Shown here piece after piece: positions 1 through 7,813 of a stretch of 64,000 bases of DNA. The notes beneath the pieces are model-generated. The model saw nothing but the letters and a program-made list of their open reading frames with translations. It did no database searches and was not told the DNA's origin. A program made the position numbers and the translations under genes. The stretch comes from Gimesia chilikensis. GTDB lineage: Bacteria > Planctomycetota > Planctomycetia > Planctomycetales > Planctomycetaceae. Position 1 is the stretch's first letter. Every line of letters begins with the position of its first letter. Where the stretch lies: assembly GCF_008329715.1 (NCBI RefSeq), contig NZ_VTSR01000021.1:1-64000 (forward strand), written 5' to 3'.

Positions 1-277
1 CCCAATCAAACCTTGGAAGAGCATTTTATTACCAGCAACCTGGCAGTCTACAGAAATCAGGAAAACAGCATAAAAAACTGCTCTGGTGGGAACGAACTTA
101 AGAGCGGAGTTACTAGCGCCTTGCCGCTCAGTTGGTGTTGGTGTCCGCTCTAAATACTACAAGCCAACTGTGTCACCCAATACGGACCGAATTCATTCGG
201 AGTTACAGTTGGATCTGACTCCTTAATTCTCTTCGATTTTGGTGATCTCTATTCCGTTCCAGATGCATGTCATTACT

Positions 278-715
278 TCACAAGATGCTTTCGGGCCATT
301 CGATTTGCTCATCCTCGATCCACTGAATCCGAGGTGAAGGCTCTTCTGGATGATTTAAAAAATCTTCGACTGCTAACCAGGCATCGTCAGCAGACAGAAA
401 ACAACCGACTGGATACGTCAGGTCATCTAATTCTGCAAATTCAGCAAGCCTGTTTTTGTCGCGCAGAGAGAAGCAGCAATATTCAGGACAATTCGTCTTT
501 AAATTATCACAGGTCAGTTGCAACAGGAATCCAAAATCTGACCGATGTATAATGACAAGTGAATAATCTTTGTCAGCCTCAGATCGATAAGATAAAACTC
601 CAGCTCCTTCCGCATCCCAGGTTTCCGGCTTGTAATCCTGAAAATATTTCTTCCACTGATCAGGCTCACAACTACCGTTGGCAAAAGTCATAAACGTATT
701 GTGAAATCCTGTCAT
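278..715 (-). CDS. Small acidic protein, Imm1-like immunity candidate
   Basis: A 145-aa soluble acidic protein with no signal peptide or membrane segment. The C-terminal third has the pattern YPVGCFLSADDAWLAVEDF followed by a proline-containing turn and a PRIQWIEDE ending. This resembles the C-terminus of Imm1-type immunity proteins of polymorphic toxin systems, where a residue run of the type G-x-x-P-x-I-x-W closes the domain. That match is by eye and weak. The ATG at 713-715 has no strong Shine-Dalgarno sequence. Neighbours on the same strand are another immunity-like pseudogene and two small hypothetical genes. No toxin gene is visible in the window, so the gene would be an orphan or belong to a toxin elsewhere. 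Confidence 0.5.
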   Translation of the reverse strand: MTGFHNTFMTFANGSCEPDQWKKYFQDYKPETWDAEGAGVLSYRSEADKDYSLVIIHRSDFGFLLQLTCDNLKTNCPEYCCFSLRDKNRLAEFAELDDLTYPVGCFLSADDAWLAVEDFLNHPEEPSPRIQWIEDEQIEWPESIL

Positions 716-872
716 AGAACTATTTTAAACCTTTCCTGTTTGCTGCGATTACCCCGAATTGCTCTGGAGAGCCTGTTGTCAAAAGCAGTTTCGTTGAGAA
801 TCCGTTTCGCCAGAGTGGCAATCACAATACGTTTTTTGATTACTCATAAGAGTTGGGTCTGCTCCTCTCAGA

Positions 873-1310
873 TTAAAGTTGCTGACACAGTTTCATAGTC
901 TGGTTCAAGATCTTCTCGAAACTCATCTGAGGTATTTCTTCGATATCAGTCCCATCACTATTGTGATCAACAAAGATCTGCTCGGGACGTGCGATTGAAA
1001 TCAGAAATGATTCCGCTTCCAATCCTGATCCGAAGCAAAAGTATTTCCCGTGGTATCAGGAGTTTGCCTGGATCCATTCCTGTGTCAGGGGGAAGAACCC
1101 CCGAATCTCGAGGATGCCCCTGGCGTCAGTAATTTCGACAGGGGTGACTTGTGCCAGCAAGTCTTTACATTCATAAAGCGACTTCAGCCCGTTGGGGACC
1201 TTAGCTCCATAATACTCTGCAAACGCAGCGAAATCGGGAGATCGAAATTTCTCCTGCAGTTGTGCCCTGTGTGTCCTGCGATAACCTTCGTAGTCAAAAT
1301 TGTCTGTCAT
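873..1310 (-). pseudogene. SUKH/SMI1-like immunity gene broken by an in-frame TGA
   Basis: The reading frame starts at ATG 1308-1310, with GGGAAA about 10 nt upstream, and runs 84 codons to a TGA at 1056-1058. It then continues in the same frame for 60 sense codons to a TAA at 873-875. The part before the stop has the SMI1/KNR4 (SUKH) pattern: a small N-terminal helix, FAEYYGAKVPNGLKSLYE and a GFFPLTQEWIQAN segment. The part after it, beginning YHGKYFCFGSGLEAESFLIS, looks like the next SUKH strand pair, which usually reads F-A-x-x-G-x-G-x-x-x-x-L-D. The TGA sits where a Trp (TGG) would fit. I read it as a one-base nonsense mutation in a recently active gene. Readthrough or a sequencing error cannot be excluded. 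Confidence 0.6.
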
Positions 1311-1403
1311 AGTTGATTTCCCGGTTTGCATTCAATGCGCTTCGCTTCAGGACTGCTCCTTTTTGTCCCCGTTGTGTGAACCCCAGTAAAACATGGGAAC
1401 TGA

Positions 1404-1925
1404 TCAGGGGATAGACCGTGTGTAGTTCAGCAGCAGATCGTGGCAATTGATTTCTGAGCCGGATCGGCGTTGAAGATCGATGATATCCTCTAAATGTTCG
1501 AACCGTAGTTGACCGTTGAGTCGCAATAAAGATTCAGATTCATTAGTTCCCTGCTTAAGGTGTTGTGCTCCACCGAGGTCCTCAACGAGATAGAAAAACA
1601 GATAAGCCAGCATGCCCTGTTCACTTCGCGCGATTACAGTCAAATCCTCCAGATCTTCATAGTCAATTTCCACGAATTCTTCGTCCCGAAGAGCCAGCAG
1701 ACTGAGCTCACATTCCCAGAGAGGAACAATCTCTGGAGCCGATTCCCCATCCCAGGTGGCCGGCAGGGGACCGCCCGTCTCACTCGACGCATAGCAGTAT
1801 AAGTCTGAAGTATGGCAGCGATATGCTAACTGCTGATCAACTACTTCCCCCAGGCTCAATTCGCGCAAGCCAGTTTTCAAGACTTCCAGTCTCTTTGATC
1901 GATGATGTAGCGAAACGATGGGCAT
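1404..1925 (-). CDS. Hypothetical acidic protein, possible immunity-like protein
   Basis: A 173-aa soluble protein that I do not recognise with confidence. It is acidic and leucine-rich, with the core WECELSLLALRDEEF and a predicted alpha/beta mix; no signal peptide, lipobox or membrane helix is visible. The ATG at 1923-1925 is preceded by GGGAATGAAGC, a usable Shine-Dalgarno sequence. It lies in line with the SUKH-like pseudogene and the Imm1-like gene, so an immunity function is possible from context alone. Coding character is supported by its length and by an arrangement co-directional with its neighbours. Confidence 0.5.
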   Translation of the reverse strand: MPIVSLHHRSKRLEVLKTGLRELSLGEVVDQQLAYRCHTSDLYCYASSETGGPLPATWDGESAPEIVPLWECELSLLALRDEEFVEIDYEDLEDLTVIARSEQGMLAYLFFYLVEDLGGAQHLKQGTNESESLLRLNGQLRFEHLEDIIDLQRRSGSEINCHDLLLNYTRSIP

Positions 1926-2020
1926 GCTTCATTCCCGGGGAGTAATTTAACAGGGTTAGTTTCTACGGTTCTGATGGTGAAGTCCAGGGAATGCAGCCTT
2001 TCTGGTGTTTTAATGCAAGA

Positions 2021-2251
2021 TCATTTACCTCCAAACGCCTGGCCGTCTTCGCGGAGGTTTTGCAGTGCGCGGTCGACGATGCGGCGGAACTGCTGGTCCA
2101 GTTCGTCGATATTGCGTTTGTCATCAGGGAGCATCATCCAGCACAACATCAGTGCCTGACGGACGGACTGGTCCACCTGCGCCGGGCTGAAGAGATCGCG
2201 CATTTTGTCGAACGATTCCTCGTCGTCGGGGTCGAATGCCTGAAAGACCAT
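2021..2251 (-). CDS. Small hypothetical protein (76 aa)
   Basis: A 76-aa, charged, helical protein without cysteine-rich or membrane features. The start is well supported: ATG at 2249-2251 preceded by AGGAG with 7 nt spacing. The sequence has the motif LMLCWMMLPDDKRNIDEL and ends with a glycine/lysine tail. I know no function for it. It is the first gene of the short minus-strand cluster at the left end of the window. Confidence 0.55.
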   Translation of the reverse strand: MVFQAFDPDDEESFDKMRDLFSPAQVDQSVRQALMLCWMMLPDDKRNIDELDQQFRRIVDRALQNLREDGQAFGGK

Positions 2252-3619
2252 GGGGTTCTCCTGAGTGAAAAACTGAGGATGTGCGTGCCGGTGCGCTTTC
2301 CTACAGCTTAACGATTTTCAGCTACGGGGGTGAGTTTCTTTTTAGTAAAATGGGGGATTGGTTTTCTGGGAAGACCGCGAGTTGATCTACCACGAAAGAC
2401 ACGAAATGCTCGAAGGAGGTGCGTGGGAAATTCGAATACCAGGGGGAGTGGATAAAACCTGGTAGTGCTGCAGGCGACAGGAGGTCGTTGTGTAGTGGCT
2501 GGCTGGTGATGCGTTGTGTCTGATTTGGTTCGTTGTTCATGGGAGCGTTGTTGCTGTGACTGGGGGCGTGCGCTGTGCCCTTCTGCTCGCTGTGCTCGGC
2601 TTGAATTTCATTCAGGCTCACCCGATTCTGTTCGTGGAATATCATAGCACATGTTTCTTCATTCGGATGTTATCTACCAAACTCGTTTCAACCGGAGCTA
2701 ATGCCCTGCGGCTCATTTCTTTTGCTGCTTTGACGCTGTTTAGCAATGGGTGATTGTAATTTTAAATACGGATACCGGTGGCTGGTGCCTTGCTGCTTAT
2801 TTTTATTGGGGTTGGTGATGTTGATGTTGGATTTTGTTGAACGGCGTGTGGGGGTCAAGGGGGATTCGGGTTTTGAGTTTGTTGCGAGTTCCTTTGAGAT
2901 GGGGGTGAGTGGTCTCTCAAATGCTGTGAGAGTGCTCCGAAATGATTTGAAATTATACGGAACAATGGGAACCGGTTCATTTTGTGTCGGTGAAAAGTGG
3001 GGGAAATCGACGCTGATTCAGGTGCTGCTGGGTCACTGGTGGGCGGTGTTCCAGTGCTCGGATCATCCGCCTCGCGCGCAAAGCACAATTGCGACAATTT
3101 ATGATTCGGGAGGCACCGATCAAGGGCTATCTTTTCAGTGAAAACAGGTGATGGTCAGTCGTGCACAAAACGCACCAGTGATGATGGACGTGGGAGGCGA
3201 CCTGTCTCACGGATACGAGCGGAGTCCGGGAAAATTATCTCAAAAAAATCCGGGGTGGGTTCCCGGCGGGACGACCGATTTTCTTAAGTTTGTATATATA
3301 TGACATAAGTATCTTGATTACAGGATGTTAGTAGAGATGGATGACAGACCAGGGGGTTCAGGAGAGATTAATCGGCCCCAACTCGTTTCTGGGTTTCAGA
3401 TTAGAACAAGTGCAGAGACTCAATTGACGGTCCCCTGCAGGGCTCGCTATTGTGGGAGAAAACGCCTGGATGTTGAGACGCGGGCGACCACCGCTCCGCG
3501 TCTGGCGTACTCGCTCTACTACAAAGTTTCTGAAATATCGGAAACGATTTCCCGCCTCGTATCGTAGTAAAAACGGTACCACTCCCCACGAAGCTAATCA
3601 AACTGAAAAGGAAGATGGA
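2252..3619. other. Long stretch without a convincing gene
   Basis: About 1.37 kb with no open frame that has both a credible start and protein-like composition. Short frames exist on both strands, but they are proline/serine-rich or arginine-rich in the way of non-coding DNA. Part of it (about 2383-2440) resembles an interspersed repeat of the type ACCACGAAAGACACGAAA seen in environmental bacterial genomes. The last 300 bases are AT-richer and probably carry the promoter of the large gene at 3620. Confidence 0.4.
2383..2440. repeat. Possible interspersed repeat remnant (CCACGAAAGACACGAAA type)
   Basis: The bases around 2389-2406 read CTACCACGAAAGACACGAAA on the plus strand and continue ATGCTCGAAGGAGG. 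Strings of this type recur as short dispersed repeats in several planctomycete and cyanobacterial genomes. Only one copy was noticed in this window, so the repeat status rests on memory of similar strings and not on a second copy here. Confidence 0.25.
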
Positions 3620-6600
3620 ATGCGACTTTGTCTGGTAATTGCCGCCCTGATTCTGTGCAATCTGCATTCGACAGTAAGGGCCGACAAACCTTTTGAACTC
3701 AAGAAAAACGAACGCATCGTGGCGGTCGGAAACGCGCTGGCAGAACGGATGAATCTGTTCGGACAGTTCGAGACCCTGATGCAGACCCGGTACCCCGAGA
3801 AGGAAGTCATCTTCCGGAACTTCGGCTGGCCTGCAGATGAAGTGGGAATTCAGCAGCGTCCGAGTAACTACACCACGATCGATGATCCGCTGGAAGTCTT
3901 CGGACCGGAAACGTTTTTCTGTTTCTTCGGTTTCAATGAATCGTTCGCCGGGGATTCGAAAGAGAGCCTGGACGCCTTCAAGCAGAACTACCGGAACTAC
4001 ATCGCCGAACAGACAAAGCGTTTCACAAAAGATGGCAAACAACCGCGGTTTGTGCTGATCAGCCCGATTGCCTTTGAATCGACGGGCGATCCGCTGCAGC
4101 CTTCCGGTGAAGAAGAGAACAAGAACCTGGCCGCTTATACGGCTGCCATCAAAGAGCTGGCGGAAGAAGACGGTCACCGTTTCGTCGACCTGTTTACGGA
4201 AACGAAAGCCAAATTTGGTGCCAAGCCGGGTAACCAGTATACGGTCAACGGAGCGCATGCGAATGAGCAGGGTTACCGCGTTATTGGTCAGCTGCTGGAC
4301 GGCAGCCTGTTCGTCTCTGAGCATCCGCTGGGGATGGGAACGTCGAAGTTCAATGAGATCCTCAAATGGGTGAATGACAAATCGTGGTTCCATGCACAGG
4401 ACTACCGGATGCTGAATGGCTGGTATGTCTATGGGGGCCGCCGCACCTGGGACATGGAAACCTTCCCGGGCGAATATCAGAAGATTCGTAAGATGGTCGC
4501 CGTGCGTGACCGCTATATCTGGGAGAAGGCTGCGGGGGGTGAAGTTCCCGATCAGCCCGACGATTCGAAGACGGGTGAGGTATTCATTCCCGAAACGATG
4601 TTCGGCAGCCGCGATGAACGCTTCCGCGAAATGCGCGAGCCGAAAGAGCTGAAGTATCCGACGCCGGAAGAGTCGATCGAGATGATGACCGTTCCCGAAG
4701 GGTTCAAGGTCGAGCTGTTCGCATCCGAGCGGGAATATCCCGAACTGGCGAATCCGAACCAGATTGCCTTCGATAACAAGGGCCGTCTGTGGGTTTCGTG
4801 TATGGCGAACTATCCGCAGTGGATGCCCGGTGCAGGGAGACCCAGCGACCGTCTGCTGATTTTTGAAGATACCAACGGCGACGGTAAAGCCGATAACTGT
4901 ATTACGTTCTACGACAAACTGATTTGCCCGACCGGATTTGAATTCTGGAACGGCGGCGTACTGGTGGTTGATGAGCCGCGGATCCTGTTCCTGAAAGACA
5001 CCGATGGTGACGACAAGGCCGACGTGGTCCAGCAGATTGTCGACGGGATTGCGACCGATGACACGCACCATACAGTGGGTGCCTGGGAATATTCGAACGG
5101 CGGTCTGTTGCACATGCTGGAAGGGGTTTCGCTGTCGACGACACTGGAAACACCTTATGGTGCCTTCCGCAACAAGGACACCGCGGGCTGTTATACGCTG
5201 GATCCTCGATCGCTGAAATTCCGTCACTTCCGCACTCCAGGCTACGGAAATCCGTGGTGCCTGGTGTTCGATCAGTGGGGTAACGGGATGGTGGGTGACG
5301 GAACCAATGCCAAGCAGCACTGGACGAGTCCGCTCTCCGGTCTGGAAGTCAACACGCGGCGTACGCTGGAGCCTAACTTCGATAACCAGGGAATGCGTCC
5401 CGCAGTGGGTAACGAATTCCTGATTTCGCGCCATCTGCCGGAAGACGTGCAGGGCCAGTTTATCTATGCCTGCGTGATCAACATGCACGGCATGCCGCGA
5501 TTCAATCTTCGCGATCAGAAAGATGGTTCGGGTTTCGAAGGGGAACGCGTGGAAGACCTGCTGTCTTCGACCGACATGATTTTCCGTCCCGTCGATCCGA
5601 AGATTGGTCCTGATGGCGCGGTCTGGTTTGGAGACTGGTGTAATGCGTTGATTGGTCACATGCAGTACTCACAGCGTGACCCGAACCGCGATCACAAACA
5701 TGGCCGCGTTTATCGTCTGGTCAATACGAAGAAACCACTGCTCAAGCCGGTGACACAAGCCGACAAGTCGATTGAAGAACTGCTGGAGCAGTTGAACGCC
5801 TACGAACTGCGGACCCGTTATCGTGCCCGTCGCGAATTGTGGGACCGTGATCGGGATCAGGTCCTGGCGGCTGTGAATAAGTGGGTTGAAGGTGTGGATG
5901 ATCCGAAGCAGCTCTGCGAAGCGATGTGGCTGCAGGAGAGCTTCCGGGCCGTGGATACCAGGCTGGTCGATCGGATTCTGGCGAGCGATGTCTACCAGGC
6001 ACGTGCTGCCGCGATTCATACGCTGGTCAATGAAAAGGATCGTCAGCCGCAGCTGAAAGAATACCTGGCGAAAGCCGTTAACGACCCGAACCCGCGGGTA
6101 CGACTGGAAGCCGTCCGTGGTCTGAGCTTCTTCGGAACCGTGGAAGCGACTCAACTGGCACTGCAGGCTGCCAACCATGAGATGGACTACTGGGTCGATT
6201 ACACGCTGGAGCACACGCTGCATGCGTTGAAGCCGGCCTGGGAAGTGGCGGAATCGAAGCCCGATTTCCTGGAAGGTTCATCCACGGCCGCGAAGAAATA
6301 CCTCGACCGTTATAAAAAGATGACCGGACCGGGTGGGGCGGCTGTGAAACCGCTGGAGATTGCCGGTTCCGAGGAAGCTTCGGAAAGCAAACGTAAAGCT
6401 GCGATTCGTGAGCTAGCCAAGATGAGTGGCGGTAATTACGAGCGGGGCGAAGGCGTGTTCAAGCAGGTCTGCTCTGCCTGTCACATGGTGGGCGACCTTG
6501 GCAAGAAGTTCGGTCCGGACCTGAGCGACATTGGTCAGCGGGTGAGCAAGATCGAGATGATGACTTCGATCCTGATGCCCAATGATAAAATCTCCAAAGG

Positions 6601-7327
6601 TTTCGAGACAGTCGCGATTGTGACGATCGAAGGTGAAGTGCATACCGGCTTCATCCTGGCCGAAGACGAGAAAATGATTTCGCTCGGTCTGGCGAAGGGA
6701 AAGAAGATCGACATTCTCAAAGACGACATCGAACTGCGTAAGCCGATGAAGTCGAGTTCGATGCCCGAAGGATTGATCAAGACGATTGCCCCGATCGAGT
6801 TTCTGGACCTGGTGGCCTATCTTTCCCGGCAAAGGCAGATCGCCGCAGTAGAGGATCAGGAAGGCTGGATCAGTGCGAAGCAGAAAACGGTCAAGCTGCG
6901 GAAGAAGAACGGCTTCAAAGAGATCTCCCGCGATGCTGCCCTCAAGTTTGGCGGTAAGTTCGGGAACAAGACCTGGAACAAGGACGCGTATCTGTTTCTG
7001 ACCGACGTTCCTGCGGAGCGGTTTGATTTCGCGTTCCATTCCAATCTGGATTCCGAGTCGCCTTATGTCACGATTCGGCTCAAGGACGATTCTGAAATCC
7101 GTTCGATCTGGTTGAAGAACCGGAAGGGGCTGCAGGAGCGGGCCGCAGGTCTGACGGTGTGGATCTCTTCTGACGGGACGAATTTCGAGAAGGTCTGGAC
7201 GGCTGAAAAAGTGCAGCCCGAGTGGACCATCGATCTGCCCGAAGGGACGCGTGCGAAATTCGTCCGCGTGGGTCTGGAAGGGGAAGGGACACTCCACCTG
7301 CACCAGGGCGCGATTTTCGGTCGATAA
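3620..7327 (+). CDS. Secreted SGNH-like / dehydrogenase beta-propeller / HEAT / cytochrome c fusion protein
   Basis: A 1235-aa exported protein of the planctomycete 'membrane-bound dehydrogenase' type. Start chosen at ATG 3620, which has AAAAGGAAG upstream and begins a clear signal peptide (MRLCLVIAALILCNLHSTVRA). Domains in order: an SGNH/GDSL-like fold at about 30-240; a glucose/sorbosone-dehydrogenase-like beta-propeller at about 350-720, with EDTNGDGKAD and DTDGDDKAD calcium-type loops; HEAT-like repeats at about 750-900; a single c-type haem domain at about 960-1085 (CSACH); and a C-terminal discoidin-like beta-sandwich. The SGNH part lacks the usual GDS serine (it reads VGNALAERM) and has N-G-A-H in place of D-x-x-H, so it is probably not a working hydrolase. 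Role inferred: periplasmic or surface oxidation of sugars with electron transfer through the haem. It stands alone, with a terminator directly after it. Confidence 0.85.
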   Translation: MRLCLVIAALILCNLHSTVRADKPFELKKNERIVAVGNALAERMNLFGQFETLMQTRYPEKEVIFRNFGWPADEVGIQQRPSNYTTIDDPLEVFGPETFFCFFGFNESFAGDSKESLDAFKQNYRNYIAEQTKRFTKDGKQPRFVLISPIAFESTGDPLQPSGEEENKNLAAYTAAIKELAEEDGHRFVDLFTETKAKFGAKPGNQYTVNGAHANEQGYRVIGQLLDGSLFVSEHPLGMGTSKFNEILKWVNDKSWFHAQDYRMLNGWYVYGGRRTWDMETFPGEYQKIRKMVAVRDRYIWEKAAGGEVPDQPDDSKTGEVFIPETMFGSRDERFREMREPKELKYPTPEESIEMMTVPEGFKVELFASEREYPELANPNQIAFDNKGRLWVSCMANYPQWMPGAGRPSDRLLIFEDTNGDGKADNCITFYDKLICPTGFEFWNGGVLVVDEPRILFLKDTDGDDKADVVQQIVDGIATDDTHHTVGAWEYSNGGLLHMLEGVSLSTTLETPYGAFRNKDTAGCYTLDPRSLKFRHFRTPGYGNPWCLVFDQWGNGMVGDGTNAKQHWTSPLSGLEVNTRRTLEPNFDNQGMRPAVGNEFLISRHLPEDVQGQFIYACVINMHGMPRFNLRDQKDGSGFEGERVEDLLSSTDMIFRPVDPKIGPDGAVWFGDWCNALIGHMQYSQRDPNRDHKHGRVYRLVNTKKPLLKPVTQADKSIEELLEQLNAYELRTRYRARRELWDRDRDQVLAAVNKWVEGVDDPKQLCEAMWLQESFRAVDTRLVDRILASDVYQARAAAIHTLVNEKDRQPQLKEYLAKAVNDPNPRVRLEAVRGLSFFGTVEATQLALQAANHEMDYWVDYTLEHTLHALKPAWEVAESKPDFLEGSSTAAKKYLDRYKKMTGPGGAAVKPLEIAGSEEASESKRKAAIRELAKMSGGNYERGEGVFKQVCSACHMVGDLGKKFGPDLSDIGQRVSKIEMMTSILMPNDKISKGFETVAIVTIEGEVHTGFILAEDEKMISLGLAKGKKIDILKDDIELRKPMKSSSMPEGLIKTIAPIEFLDLVAYLSRQRQIAAVEDQEGWISAKQKTVKLRKKNGFKEISRDAALKFGGKFGNKTWNKDAYLFLTDVPAERFDFAFHSNLDSESPYVTIRLKDDSEIRSIWLKNRKGLQERAAGLTVWISSDGTNFEKVWTAEKVQPEWTIDLPEGTRAKFVRVGLEGEGTLHLHQGAIFGR

Positions 7328-7813
7328 GGCTGAAAAGGCGGAACTTTTCTGCCGCTGTGGTGCTCAATATGATTAGATGATTTCTCCCCTGGTCTGGGTC
7401 TTCAGATCAGGGGTTTTTATTGGATTGACGGGTTTTATGAAGATTGCGATGAACCGGCTGTCTGGTCGATTCGTTCGCGTGGAAGGGTCGCTTAGTGGAA
7501 GATCGTTCCAGGATTGTCTGAGTTTGTAGAATTTGGGCGCTGTGCATCCTGTTTTTACCTTTTCTTTTTCGGGTGACTGCCGTTAGTATGTGTGGTATAT
7601 ACTTGTATTGCATGGAGGCGAAAAACAGGCACATCTGACGGTAAAGCAGGGAAAAAACGGATCTCACTGTTAAAAAGTGGAGAATGTTGTTCCTTCCGCA
7701 TTACTTTTTGACTAAATTCAAGTCCCTATCGTATCTCATTTTAGCATTATTTCAGGCCAGATATTCGGGTCTTTCCTGTCGCAGGATCAGTCCCGGTTTT
7801 GAGGTGCAGCAGC
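7328..7813. other. Intergenic region between the dehydrogenase fusion and the secretion ATPase
   Basis: Contains the terminator at 7386-7418 and an AT-rich stretch from about 7660 to 7760 that probably holds the promoter of the ATPase gene. No RNA gene or coding frame was recognised. Confidence 0.4.
7386..7418 (+). terminator. Rho-independent terminator after the dehydrogenase fusion
   Basis: A 10-bp stem, CCCCTGGTCT paired with AGATCAGGGG (one G-T pair), is followed by TTTTT. It lies about 60 nt after the stop codon. Confidence 0.7.

Noticed and set aside
1-277. Left edge of the window, possible gene end
   Set aside because: No open frame of useful length; I saw neither a tRNA nor a repeat in it.
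2322-2645. A 107-codon minus-strand frame in the gene-poor stretch
   Set aside because: It has no start with a ribosome binding site and runs through the repeat-like CCACGAAAGACACGAAA sequence. Composition is not protein-like.
2746-3141. A 131-codon plus-strand frame with a hydrophobic start
   Set aside because: The hydrophobic start looks like a membrane helix, but the remainder has no structure, no ribosome binding site precedes it, and a competing frame lies on the other strand.
3401-5659. A 752-codon open frame antisense to the dehydrogenase fusion
   Set aside because: It overlaps a gene with clear domains and a signal peptide. Its product is arginine/histidine-rich and has no domain, as expected of a shadow frame opposite a GC-biased gene.
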